Source of the DNA: Magnetococcales bacterium
Lineage (GTDB): Bacteria; Pseudomonadota; Magnetococcia; Magnetococcales; JADGAQ01
NCBI GenBank assembly: GCA_015231925.1
Contig: JADGAQ010000013.1
Coordinates: 1 to 40,214 of the forward strand
Length of the DNA: 40,214 nucleotides
Reading direction: 5' to 3'
In this document: piece by piece, positions 30,380-40,175 of the stretch
Position numbering within the stretch: position 1 is the stretch's first letter
Layout of the letters: each line of letters opens with the position of its first letter
Translations under genes and position numbers: made by a program
The notes under the pieces: model-generated
Told to the model about the DNA's origin: nothing
Seen by the model: the letters and a program-made list of their open reading frames with translations, nothing else
Database searches by the model: none

Positions 30380-32812
30380 ATGAATCAAGCCCCCTCGAAA
30401 GATCCAGGCTACCTGTTGTTGGTCACCGGCACGTTGATCCCGGTGACCGCATTCCTCATCGAACTCCTTTACGGCTGGTGCGCGGAAGCTTTCTTCGACC
30501 CCCTGCCGACGCTCGGGCACACGTTGCTCGTGGCGTCGGTGCCGCTGGTCAATGGCATGCTGTGGCTGGCCATTCGCCGAGGAGGCGACTGGAACTGGAA
30601 CGGGCTTTTTCTCCTCAATATGGCCACCATGGCCATCGCCGGCCTTTATACCCTGATTTTTGCGCCGCTGACCCCGTTTGCCGTGATGGCCATTATCTTC
30701 TTCGGGATCGGGTTATTGCCGATGGCCCCCTTGTCGGCGTTCGTTGCAAGCATCTCGATCTATCGGCGATATGTTCGCCACAGGTGTTCCTTCACCCCTG
30801 GAAGGGTTTGGTTGACGGGAAGTTTCAGCGCCCTCGTGGGAATCATGCTGTTGGCCGTGGCCGAACTGCCCGTTGTCGCCACTATCATTGGCGCCCACTG
30901 GGTGGCGCAGGAAGAGGTGACCACCCAATCTCGGGGTTTGGCCTTGTTGCGCTTCATGGGTGATGAAGATTTCCTGTTGGGCCGCTGCTACTCCTGGAAC
31001 TACAAAAGCGGCGGTCTTCTCAATACACTGGCCGGGCACCGTTTTCAGGTCTCCCCCACCGATATGCAGCGCGTCTACTACCGTGTGACAGGCATACCGT
31101 TCAATCAACTCCCCTACCCTTCCGGTTATCAGAACTTGTACAGGTTCGGTAACTTCCAATCCCGACTGGATCTTGGCGGAGAGCAGGTGGCGGGTCGGGT
31201 GCGCGGCTTGAACATGATCGCCTCGACACTTGATGGTTCCATCTCGGCGGCCAGCGGCCTGGGATATGTCGAGTGGACCGTGGAATTCAAGAATGACGCG
31301 CCCCTACAGGAGGAGGCACGCATGTTGATCGCCTTGCCACCGGGAGCCGTGGTCTCACGCGCCATGCTCTGGGTGAAGGGGGAGCCGCGCGAGGCGGTGA
31401 TCGCCTCCAGAAAGAAGAGCCGGCAGGCCTATCAAAGCGTCGTTCACGCCAACCGGGATCCGTTGCTGGTGACCTCCCTGGGTGTGGACAGGTTGATGGT
31501 CCAGGCTTTTCCGATTCCTCCTGGGGGCGGCACACTCCGCTTGCTCCTGGGCATGACCACCCCGTTACATTGGCTGGATCGCCACCAGGGTCAACTGCGG
31601 CTTCCATTGGTGTTGGAACGGAATTTTTCCATACCGGCTGATTTCCGCCATGAAATCTGGTTGGCCTCCAAGGATCCCTTGTCCAGTGGGTTGCCACAAC
31701 TGCTTCCCTCTTTTGTGGCGGGGGAACACCGGTTGAGGGGGGCGATTGATCATCCGACTCTGACGAACCACGGCGTCTCCATGACCGTGCGCACGGACCA
31801 CCCGCCCGCCATGATCCGGGGCATGGACACCGTCGGCGCGGCACAGGAAGGGGAGAAGGAGCAGGTGGTCGTGCAACAGGTTGTATCCGTACATCAACCG
31901 CCCATCACAGCCTTGGGGATTGTCCTGGATGGTGGTCGGGTGGCGGCAACGGCGGTGGAGGCGCTGAGGAGATTTCTGCAACAACTCCCCGACACCTTGC
32001 CGGTCCACCTGGTTGTGGCCGGAGATACGCTGCGGTCGATCCCTCTGGCCCCCCTGGATGACCGGCAACGGGCGCGTATGATGGCGCTGTTGGCAGAGGT
32101 GTCCTTTGTCGGCGGACAGGATAATGCCAGGGGACTTGCCCATGCATTGGGTGAAATGGAATCCACGGATCAGGGGCGCATACTCTGGATACATGGCCCC
32201 CAGCCGGTTCATTTCATGGTGTCCGAAGCACAACTCACCCAACATGTTCAGCGGCTGCATAAGTTGACGCCGGTTTTCTCTCTGCCGATACAGGCAGGAC
32301 CTGATCGCCTGTTGGAGAATGATTCCTTGGCACATTTGTGGGGGACCATGCCCTTGCAAGAGACCCTGGACGAAAGCCTCGCCCGGGTCGGGCAGGCATG
32401 GGTGAAGGGAGCGGATCACTGGATCGCCCAACGCCAGCGGGTGCCGAAGGAGGGAGACGACCTGCAACAACAGGACGGGCCGCAGGGGTCGCCCCATCTG
32501 GCTCGGCTGTGGGCTGTCGATGAGATCAAACGCCTTTTGGTTGATCCCTTGGGGAGCCACGGAAAGCGTACCGAGGAGAACCGAAATCAGGCGTTGGCCT
32601 TGTCGGTGCGTTATCGGTTGGTGACCCCGGTCAGCGGGGCGGTGGTTTTGGAGACCAACGAACAATACAAGAACAATGAACTGGAGCCCCCACCCGATTC
32701 GGCGTCAGCCCAAGTGCCGATCATTCCGGAGCCCGGTTTGGTGGGATTGATGCTGATCGTGATGGCCCTGCTGGCCATTTTGTACGGACGACAAAGGCGC
32801 AGCATGGCCTGA
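30380..32812 (+). CDS. Multi-pass membrane protein with VIT domain and PEP-CTERM anchor
   Basis: An 810-residue protein. Four to five transmembrane helices lie in the first ~190 residues. A soluble region follows, and a VIT (vault/inter-alpha-trypsin) domain covers ~295-405: MLIALPPGAVVSRAMLWVKG, SRQAYQSVVHANRDPLLVTS and VQAFPIPPGGG. A vWA-like region follows (~510-640) but its metal site is degenerate (VLDGGRVAA instead of DxSxS). The C-terminus is a PEP-CTERM signal: IPEPGLVGL, a hydrophobic helix and GRQRR. VIT proteins of this kind are encoded beside dedicated exosortases, and this one is 66 bases after the EpsI-like gene. It is the only PEP-CTERM protein in the window, so this looks like a one-substrate sorting system. 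The job of the VIT protein is unknown. Confidence 0.88.
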   Translation: MNQAPSKDPGYLLLVTGTLIPVTAFLIELLYGWCAEAFFDPLPTLGHTLLVASVPLVNGMLWLAIRRGGDWNWNGLFLLNMATMAIAGLYTLIFAPLTPFAVMAIIFFGIGLLPMAPLSAFVASISIYRRYVRHRCSFTPGRVWLTGSFSALVGIMLLAVAELPVVATIIGAHWVAQEEVTTQSRGLALLRFMGDEDFLLGRCYSWNYKSGGLLNTLAGHRFQVSPTDMQRVYYRVTGIPFNQLPYPSGYQNLYRFGNFQSRLDLGGEQVAGRVRGLNMIASTLDGSISAASGLGYVEWTVEFKNDAPLQEEARMLIALPPGAVVSRAMLWVKGEPREAVIASRKKSRQAYQSVVHANRDPLLVTSLGVDRLMVQAFPIPPGGGTLRLLLGMTTPLHWLDRHQGQLRLPLVLERNFSIPADFRHEIWLASKDPLSSGLPQLLPSFVAGEHRLRGAIDHPTLTNHGVSMTVRTDHPPAMIRGMDTVGAAQEGEKEQVVVQQVVSVHQPPITALGIVLDGGRVAATAVEALRRFLQQLPDTLPVHLVVAGDTLRSIPLAPLDDRQRARMMALLAEVSFVGGQDNARGLAHALGEMESTDQGRILWIHGPQPVHFMVSEAQLTQHVQRLHKLTPVFSLPIQAGPDRLLENDSLAHLWGTMPLQETLDESLARVGQAWVKGADHWIAQRQRVPKEGDDLQQQDGPQGSPHLARLWAVDEIKRLLVDPLGSHGKRTEENRNQALALSVRYRLVTPVSGAVVLETNEQYKNNELEPPPDSASAQVPIIPEPGLVGLMLIVMALLAILYGRQRRSMA

Positions 32813-32937
32813 AGGAAGAGGCCCTCCGTCAAGAGACTATCGTGGCTTGGATAGGCTTTGATCCTCCGGGTCGATCTCTGGTTCCTCACCAGTACCTTCA
32901 AGCGGAAAAGCCGCTGATTGTATCGATTTCAAGCCGC

Positions 32938-32975
32938 CTCAATGCTCCCGCCCTTTCGGACGGGAGCATTTGTTG
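32938..32975 (+). terminator. Bidirectional intrinsic terminator between VIT and Spy-like genes
   Basis: A perfect ten-pair stem, AATGCTCCCG and CGGGAGCATT, encloses CCCTTTCGGA and is followed by TTGTTGT. It lies between two convergent genes and shares its GCTCCCG/CGGGAGC core with the cold-shock terminators. Confidence 0.8.
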
Positions 32976-32983
32976 TCCCTCGG

Positions 32984-33721
32984 TCAACGGGCAACCGGCA
33001 GTAAAATCCCCGCCTTGGCCTTCTGCTCCGTACCCAGCACGGCATAAACCGCCGTAAAGGCCTGCAAGGCCTCGCGTTTGGCCTCCAATAAACGTTGCTG
33101 CGCCTCCAGATTGGCCTCCAATCCCGCCAATGCCGTCATATCCGCCAAAGGCGCCAGGGTGGTCAACACCTCACGGGCCATCCGATTCTGAGCATGCATG
33201 GCCGCCACGAAGTGGCTCCAGACCGTCTCCTGTTCCGCCCCAACCCCAATCTCCTCCCGCAGCATATCCAGTACTTCCGCCAGGGACTCTTGAGACAGAT
33301 CCATCACCCGGATCCCCCCCAGATAGACCTGGTAAGAGCCTTCCGCCCCGGAGGAACCCATGCCGCCCATCTTTTTACAGCACTTGCCGCCCTTCTTGCC
33401 GCGACACATCTCCATGGTCATGGAGCCGGTTTCGTTCGCCGTATCACCGGACATCATGCCCCCCATGGCACCGTGGTCCATGCCGGCCATCGCCCCGGTC
33501 TCAGTCTCCCGCCCGCTCTCCTGAACCAATGGCGCCGGTTGGGTCGACTTGCGACACATATTCTTGCCCGAAGGGTTTACCTCGACCGACGGTGCCACAT
33601 TCGCCGCAGCAACATGACCCTCATGCCCGGCAACCCCCGATTCGGCCCCGGCACCCATCCCCGAAAAAGCGATCCCTGCCCAGACCAACGCCGATAAGGC
33701 CAATCCTCTCCTGCTCTTCAT
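32984..33721 (-). CDS. Periplasmic Spy/CpxP-like protein with Met/His/Cys-rich metal-binding region
   Basis: A 245-residue protein. The start is taken at the ATG at 33721 (GGAG seven bases before it); an ATG at 33733 sits directly on the Shine-Dalgarno. A signal peptide (RGLALSALVWAGIAFSGMGAGA) is followed by a stretch rich in His, Met and Cys (MDHGAMGGMMSGD, MEMCRGKKGGKCCKKMGGMG) at ~75-120. Such MDHxxM and CxxxxCC patterns are typical of copper or other soft-metal binding. The C-terminal half is helical, with the Spy/CpxP look (DLSQESLAEVLDMLREE, LEAQQRLLEAKREALQAF). Spy/CpxP proteins are envelope-stress chaperones. Here a metal-sensing or buffering role is likely, but that is inference. 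Confidence 0.72.
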   Translation of the reverse strand: MKSRRGLALSALVWAGIAFSGMGAGAESGVAGHEGHVAAANVAPSVEVNPSGKNMCRKSTQPAPLVQESGRETETGAMAGMDHGAMGGMMSGDTANETGSMTMEMCRGKKGGKCCKKMGGMGSSGAEGSYQVYLGGIRVMDLSQESLAEVLDMLREEIGVGAEQETVWSHFVAAMHAQNRMAREVLTTLAPLADMTALAGLEANLEAQQRLLEAKREALQAFTAVYAVLGTEQKAKAGILLPVAR

Positions 33722-33844
33722 CACGGACTCCATCTCCTTCGTCGGTATCGATTGCTCCCTGCGAAGTATGGTTCAACAGGGCGAGACGGCAGTCAATATT
33801 CTCCGAACCGACCTCCAAAAAAATTCCGGGGTTGACGTATGGCC

Positions 33845-33869
33845 CCTATCCTGCTAATCCCAGGATAGG
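33845..33869. promoter_or_regulatory. Perfect 9+9 palindrome in a divergent promoter region
   Basis: CCTATCCTG (33845-33853), seven bases CTAATCC, then CAGGATAGG (33861-33869). It begins eight bases after a TTGACG -35-like box (33832-33837), between the divergent Spy-like and DUF1990 genes and 36 bases before the DUF1990 start. It resembles an operator for a dimeric repressor. It could instead be an mRNA hairpin, but it has only a broken T tract (TCTCCTTTTC). Confidence 0.5.
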
Positions 33870-33904
33870 CTCTCCTTTTCCCATTGCAGGAGTGGATCCT
33901 GGCC

Positions 33905-34603
33905 ATGTCTTTTTCGCGACAGAGCGACCCCCGAGCGAGCTTCCTCCCCCCCTTTGCCCAGGGATTGGGAGTCGACAGCCCGAGTTTTCCCCTGGTCTCC
34001 TTCGATCGTCCCGGTACGGATCGCATTCGTGCCTTCCTGGCGAGTCAGGAAACGTTACCCTTCACCTATCCCGAACACGGTGCCTCTCGCACCTTTCCCC
34101 TGCCCGATACCCGACCCCTGGAAAAAAAGTACAAGGTCATCCATCACCGCTTCCATCTGGGACGGGGCATGGACACCTTTCATCGGGCCAGACGGGCGCT
34201 GTTGCGCTGGGAGATGTTCCAACTGGGCTGGGTTCTGCCCTGCTGGGCCGATACCCCGCAACACGAAGGAACCATTTTCGGCATTCTCAGCCGGGTCATG
34301 GGCGTCTGGACGGTACAAGCCTGTCGCATTTTGCTGCGATTCGACGACCCGGTGGAGAATGCCACGGGAATCGCTCGATGCGGGGTGGCCTACGGCACCA
34401 CACCGGGCCATGCCATCATGGGCGAGGAACGCCTCTCCGTGGAATGGAACCCCCTGGATCAATCCGTCACCTACGAAATCTACTCCTTCTCCCGGGAAAG
34501 CCAGTTGCTGGTCAAAATCGTCGGGTTTCACCTGCGCGCGGTACAAAAACGCTTCGGGGAGGAGTCCTATCAAGCCATGATACGGGCCGCCAACACCCCG
34601 TGA
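33905..34603 (+). CDS. DUF1990-family protein
   Basis: A 232-residue protein from the ATG at 33905. A TTG 21 bases upstream is possible. The family pattern is complete in the second half: LGRGMDTFHRARRALLRWEM, EGTIFGILSRVMGVWTVQAC, GVAYGTTPGHAIMGEERLSV and YEIYSFSRESQLLVKIVGF. DUF1990 proteins are soluble, have a START/Bet-v1-like predicted fold and lack a known activity; they probably bind a small hydrophobic ligand. The first ~75 residues are poorly conserved and Pro-rich. The gene sits 25 bases before the NosL-like gene and may form an operon with it. Confidence 0.85.
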   Translation: MSFSRQSDPRASFLPPFAQGLGVDSPSFPLVSFDRPGTDRIRAFLASQETLPFTYPEHGASRTFPLPDTRPLEKKYKVIHHRFHLGRGMDTFHRARRALLRWEMFQLGWVLPCWADTPQHEGTIFGILSRVMGVWTVQACRILLRFDDPVENATGIARCGVAYGTTPGHAIMGEERLSVEWNPLDQSVTYEIYSFSRESQLLVKIVGFHLRAVQKRFGEESYQAMIRAANTP

Positions 34604-34628
34604 CCCATCTGCTTCGGAGTACACACTC

Positions 34629-35048
34629 ATGACGGTTGTCTGGCGTGGATTGGTGGTTGCAGCGGCTTTGGCCATTCTGGCCGGATGTGGTCAATCGGGT
34701 TCGGGCCCCAGGGATGTGGCGTGGGACAAAGACACCTGCGAACGCTGCCAACAGGTCATCTCGGCGAAGAAATTTGCCGCCCAGGCCCGGGATGATCAGG
34801 GGAAATACCACCTCTTCGATGATTTCGGCGACATGGTCTTGTGGCTGGATGAGCAGAAGCTGCTGGATGGCAAGCGCCTCTTGTATGTGACGGACGTGGA
34901 TTCGGGAGTCTGGATCGAGGCCCGCAAGGCCCGGTACTCCAGAGGCTTCAAGACCCCCAGAGGATTCGGCATCGCCGGTCATGCCCTGTTCAAAGAGGGG
35001 GATATCAGCTTTGGTCAGGCCGTGGCGGCCATCCTGTCACGAAAATGA
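34629..35048 (+). CDS. NosL-like lipoprotein
   Basis: A 139-residue lipoprotein. The lipobox is LAGC after a short signal (GLVVAAALAILAGC), so the mature protein is lipidated at Cys ~20. Immediately after comes DTCERCQQVISAKKFAAQA, the NosL copper-binding segment, where many members have CxxCxM or CxMxI; here the Met is replaced by Gln. The ending GHALFKEGDISFGQAVA also fits the family. NosL delivers Cu(I) to nitrous-oxide reductase in denitrifiers, but no nos genes lie nearby and solitary homologues are common. The neighbouring Met-rich Spy-like protein supports a metal-linked role. It is only seven bases from the stop of a convergent gene. Confidence 0.82.
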   Translation: MTVVWRGLVVAAALAILAGCGQSGSGPRDVAWDKDTCERCQQVISAKKFAAQARDDQGKYHLFDDFGDMVLWLDEQKLLDGKRLLYVTDVDSGVWIEARKARYSRGFKTPRGFGIAGHALFKEGDISFGQAVAAILSRK

Positions 35049-35055
35049 ATCACTC

Positions 35056-36864
35056 CTACCGATCGACGTGAACCCGGTCGCGACCACCGTGTTTGGCCTC
35101 GTACAGGGCCATGTCGGCCCGCTGCATGACCTGATCGAGGGATTCGCGCAACCGGCGGAAGGCGAGGCCGCAACTGATGGTCACCCGTTCTCCGGCCATG
35201 ACCCCGGTAAAACTCAGTTGCCGAACCCTTTCCAGAATACGTTCCGTCAAACCCGTCATGCCGGGGCGATCATCACCGATCAGAAAAATCACGAACTCCT
35301 CCCCCCCCATGCGCACGGGCACATCCTCGCTGCGCACGCTCTCCAGCAACACCCCGGCCACCCGTTTCAACACTACATCCCCCTCCGGATGACCAAAGGT
35401 ATCGTTGATGCGTTTGAAATGGTCGATATCAAAAGCCGCAACCGCCAAACCGGCCTGATGGCCCCGATCGTGTAAATCGCAGAGACGGGCCACGGAATCC
35501 CGCATGTAAAAGCGGGTGTAGAGTCCCGTCAATTGGTCACGGGTGGAAATCTGGTAGAATCGCTCCCGTTCCTTGTTCATGGTGTGCAGGATCATCTCCC
35601 GCTCCACCGCCACCCCCAGTGGAACACCAAGCTGCTGTAAAATATGCAAAGTCTCCTCTTCGATCTCCACCCTTTCGGAGAGCCCCAACACCGCCACCGA
35701 GTTGACCCGGTGCCGCTCCGGTGAAAAGAGCGGAATGACCAGCTCGTTGACCAGGCCGGGTTCCGAAACCCCTTTGTCCTCCGCCACCGGAAGGAGCAAT
35801 ACGGGCATTACCGGTCCCTTCCATCCTTCTCCCTCGATGGAGAGAAAGGCACGGTATTCCGCCGGGGCGTTGACCACCGCGCCACGATAATGGGTTTCGG
35901 GTCCCAGACGTACCACCTGATCATCCAGAAGACCATAAAAAACCAGACTGCAGACCGGCATGATCGGCGTCACCGAGGCCAAAAGCCCTTTGACCACCTC
36001 GGAAAAGTCGCGACTGAGCACCATCTGTTCCATGGACTGTCGCAGCAGTTTATTCAATTGCACCAGCCGATTAACATCCGTGTTGGTATAACTCATCAGA
36101 AATATGCCGCAATCCAACTCCTTGAGACGGGAAAAGATGAACGGGATCATCTCCGATCGCAGCAGACTGCCATGCTGCGGGGCAATGAGCCGCAGTGGCA
36201 GTTTTTCCAGTTTCAACAAACCCTGCAGCAGAATCTCCCGGCTGGGCATGTAGTGTTCGTGAAAGGAGCGGATTCCCTCCAGAACACCCTCGTCCGCAGC
36301 ATAGAGCTGCGCCTTCTCGGTAAACCCCCCGAAAAGATCGCTGGAAAAGAGGGTGCCGGTGGCGGTATCGAAGGTGCAAAAAGCCCCTGGGGAGTGAAGA
36401 TAGGGTGTGAAAACAAAGCGCAGCAGCCGATCCCCCAGACGCAGTTCCCACCCATTGGCCTCGATGCACATCAAGGGCAAGCGCAGGGCATAATGTTTCA
36501 GTAGAGCGTTGATGCGCCAATGGCTGACCACCACCGCATCCGTGCGACTCACCAGGCGGTCCACATGGGGCAGCACCCCGGTGATATCGGGATCCTGATG
36601 CTGACAGATGAAATAACGAATATTATCGAACGGAAGGATGCGCTCGATCTTGCGCTGCACCTCGGCGAAAAGCAGCACGGAACCGGGATCGATCAGCACC
36701 GACTGATCGCCCTCTTCGATCAGGTAGACATGACACTGGAAGGGGTCTCCGGGCATCAGGGAGCCGACCCACCAAACCCGAGGGGCAATTTCGACGGGAC
36801 CGTCGAGAAGTGGTTGTGCGGGTGAAGCATCCCCTGAACTCGACTTTGCCTCGATTACGCTCAT
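35056..36864 (-). CDS. ODP-type metallo-beta-lactamase-fold sensor with GGDEF diguanylate cyclase
   Basis: About 602 residues from the ATG at 36864, seven codons after another ATG at 36885; AGGCGG is the better ribosome site. Residues ~25-260 are a metallo-beta-lactamase fold of the flavodiiron/ODP type: YLIEEGDQSVLIDPG, the HxHxDxxG variant ICQHQDPDITG, YLHSPGAFCTFD and LFSSDLFGGF, then APQHGSLLR. The ODP family binds a di-iron site that can bind O2. A GAF-like stretch follows (~290-430). The cyclase domain (~435-600) has DQLTGLYTRFYM, AAFDIDHFKRINDTFGH and MGGEEFVIFL. It should synthesise c-di-GMP under control of oxygen or a related diatomic ligand. There is no membrane segment. It is convergent with the NosL-like gene. 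Confidence 0.88.
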   Translation of the reverse strand: MSVIEAKSSSGDASPAQPLLDGPVEIAPRVWWVGSLMPGDPFQCHVYLIEEGDQSVLIDPGSVLLFAEVQRKIERILPFDNIRYFICQHQDPDITGVLPHVDRLVSRTDAVVVSHWRINALLKHYALRLPLMCIEANGWELRLGDRLLRFVFTPYLHSPGAFCTFDTATGTLFSSDLFGGFTEKAQLYAADEGVLEGIRSFHEHYMPSREILLQGLLKLEKLPLRLIAPQHGSLLRSEMIPFIFSRLKELDCGIFLMSYTNTDVNRLVQLNKLLRQSMEQMVLSRDFSEVVKGLLASVTPIMPVCSLVFYGLLDDQVVRLGPETHYRGAVVNAPAEYRAFLSIEGEGWKGPVMPVLLLPVAEDKGVSEPGLVNELVIPLFSPERHRVNSVAVLGLSERVEIEEETLHILQQLGVPLGVAVEREMILHTMNKERERFYQISTRDQLTGLYTRFYMRDSVARLCDLHDRGHQAGLAVAAFDIDHFKRINDTFGHPEGDVVLKRVAGVLLESVRSEDVPVRMGGEEFVIFLIGDDRPGMTGLTERILERVRQLSFTGVMAGERVTISCGLAFRRLRESLDQVMQRADMALYEAKHGGRDRVHVDR

Positions 36865-37050
36865 CCCGCCACCGCCTGGAATCATATTAGAAATAATAAT
36901 CGATCCGATTTTGCTGCATCAAAATGAATCAGGAGGCGACCACACTCCTCCTGCGCTGCCGGACCAAACCCTGATATCAGTTTGCCGGAGAATCGCTGCC
37001 GGACACAAGGTTGCGTCTCATTGACCCGGCAATCGGGATAATTGCCAACG

Positions 37051-37896
37051 TCAAAGCAACAAAGTCACCCGGTCCCGCTCGGAAGCCGTCAGTTCAAAGG
37101 CGAAGATGGACAAATCCTCCTGCATGTGGAGGGATGAGGTTGTCCCGATCAGGGGAATGACGCCGATTTGGCTCAGATAACGGTAGAAGATCTGTTCCGG
37201 GCTGCGTTGATACGTTTTGGCCAGATCGTGCAGGGTGGCATGGGCCAGAAGGCCGGGATTGGCGGTCAAGGTCCAGAAACCCTGATAAAGAATCGCCTGT
37301 TCCCGGCAATAGGCGCGGATCTCCCGGTCATATCGGGTTGCCGCATAGAAGCGGTTTTGCAACACGGCGGGTTTTATCGAGCTGTTATCGTACACCTGAG
37401 CCAACAGAGCGGGATCATAACAGTTGCTGATCCCCAGTTGCTTCACCCCCCCGTTCCCCACCAACTCCTCCATGGCCTGCCAGACTTCCAGGGTTTGGGA
37501 AGGCGTCGGCAGGGGGGAATGCAGCAGCAGACAATCCAGATAGTCGGTTTGCAGATTAAGCAGCGATTGACGGAAAGACTGGGCCACCTGTTGGGACAAC
37601 GTCGCCCGGGGATCATACGGAATGCGGGCCGGATCCTGCCCGCTCAGGGGAGTGAATTTGGTTTGCAGATAGAGTTCCGCTCGGCTCAAGCCCCGTTGCA
37701 ATCCGGCGGCTACCCCCTGCCCCACCCCGGCTTCGTGGTAATGTTTGGGCTGGCAGGCGGTATCGATGCCGCGAAAACCCAGAAGAAGGGCCTGTTCCAC
37801 CAATGGCGCGGTGCGCTCTTTCTTCCATGCGGTGCCATAAAGAAGCGGTGGCACCGTCACACCGCAGGCGGAAGTCAACATCCGATTGGGAGTCAT
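37051..37896 (-). CDS. Aldo/keto reductase
   Basis: A 281-residue protein from the ATG at 37896; an ATG at 37935 would add 13 residues. It has the AKR (beta/alpha)8 pattern: VPPLLYGTAWKKERTA, GFRGIDTACQPKHYHEAGVG with the catalytic Asp and Tyr, LYLQTKFTPLSG with the Lys, and DCLLLHSPLPTPS with the His. The C-terminus carries the NADPH-binding LIGTTSSLHMQEDL. Substrates are carbonyl compounds and cannot be named from sequence. The gene stands alone; its 5' end faces recQ across ~200 bases. Confidence 0.9.
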   Translation of the reverse strand: MTPNRMLTSACGVTVPPLLYGTAWKKERTAPLVEQALLLGFRGIDTACQPKHYHEAGVGQGVAAGLQRGLSRAELYLQTKFTPLSGQDPARIPYDPRATLSQQVAQSFRQSLLNLQTDYLDCLLLHSPLPTPSQTLEVWQAMEELVGNGGVKQLGISNCYDPALLAQVYDNSSIKPAVLQNRFYAATRYDREIRAYCREQAILYQGFWTLTANPGLLAHATLHDLAKTYQRSPEQIFYRYLSQIGVIPLIGTTSSLHMQEDLSIFAFELTASERDRVTLLL

Positions 37897-38099
37897 GCCG
37901 GCCGCCTTGTCTTTCGGAGGGAAGGTCCGCAACATCTTGCCATCGATGGCCAGCGGGGAAAAAGGGATGGCGCTCCCGGAGTGGCTGAATTATCCTGGCC
38001 GTCGTAGCAGGAGGGAATCCCCTGCCGCAGGCCTGTGGAAAGCGGCAGCCCACCGCAGGCTGAACTTGCAGGTGGTTCACCTCTTTCGCGAGGCACTCC

Positions 38100-39956
<1,857 letters not shown>

Positions 39957-40043
39957 AACGCACTCCAAATCGGGATAGGGGGGACCAGTAACCCTGGTCG
40001 TTCCCCTTCCATCTCATTCCATTTCTGTTTCATTCGTTCATTA

Positions 40044-40082
40044 ATACGGGGGTCCGGGGGCGATTATCGCCCCCGGCGGAGG
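40044..40082 (+). repeat. Palindromic GC-rich intergenic repeat, copy 2
   Basis: ATACGGGGGTCCGGGGGC then GATTATCGCCCCCGGCGG. The 11-base arms at 40054-40064 and 40066-40076 are perfect. It matches the minus strand of window positions 1-39 apart from a few substitutions. It begins the hairpin cassette after recQ. Confidence 0.65.
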
Positions 40083-40175
40083 TTGGACTCGGGCCATCCA
40101 TGGCCCTCGCCCTTCGGGCGCCGCTTTGCGGCGTCCAATTCGGCTTTCCTGCCGAATTGTGGAGGCAGAGCCTCC
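40054..40175 (+). repeat. Cassette of six consecutive short hairpins downstream of recQ
   Basis: Adjacent perfect stem-loops, in order: CCGGGGGCGAT/ATCGCCCCCGG; GGGCCAT/ATGGCCC (40091-40106); CGCCC/GGGCG (40108-40120); CCGC/GCGG (40121-40131); AATTCGGC/GCCGAATT (40137-40158); GGAGGC/GCCTCC (40161-40175). Loops are one to six bases. It has no open frame. It looks like a composite intergenic repeat, possibly transcribed as a structured RNA tail. Confidence 0.7.

Noticed and set aside
39981-40004. Hairpin GACCAG/CTGGTC after recQ as a terminator
   Set aside because: Only six pairs and no following T tract; not convincing as an intrinsic terminator.
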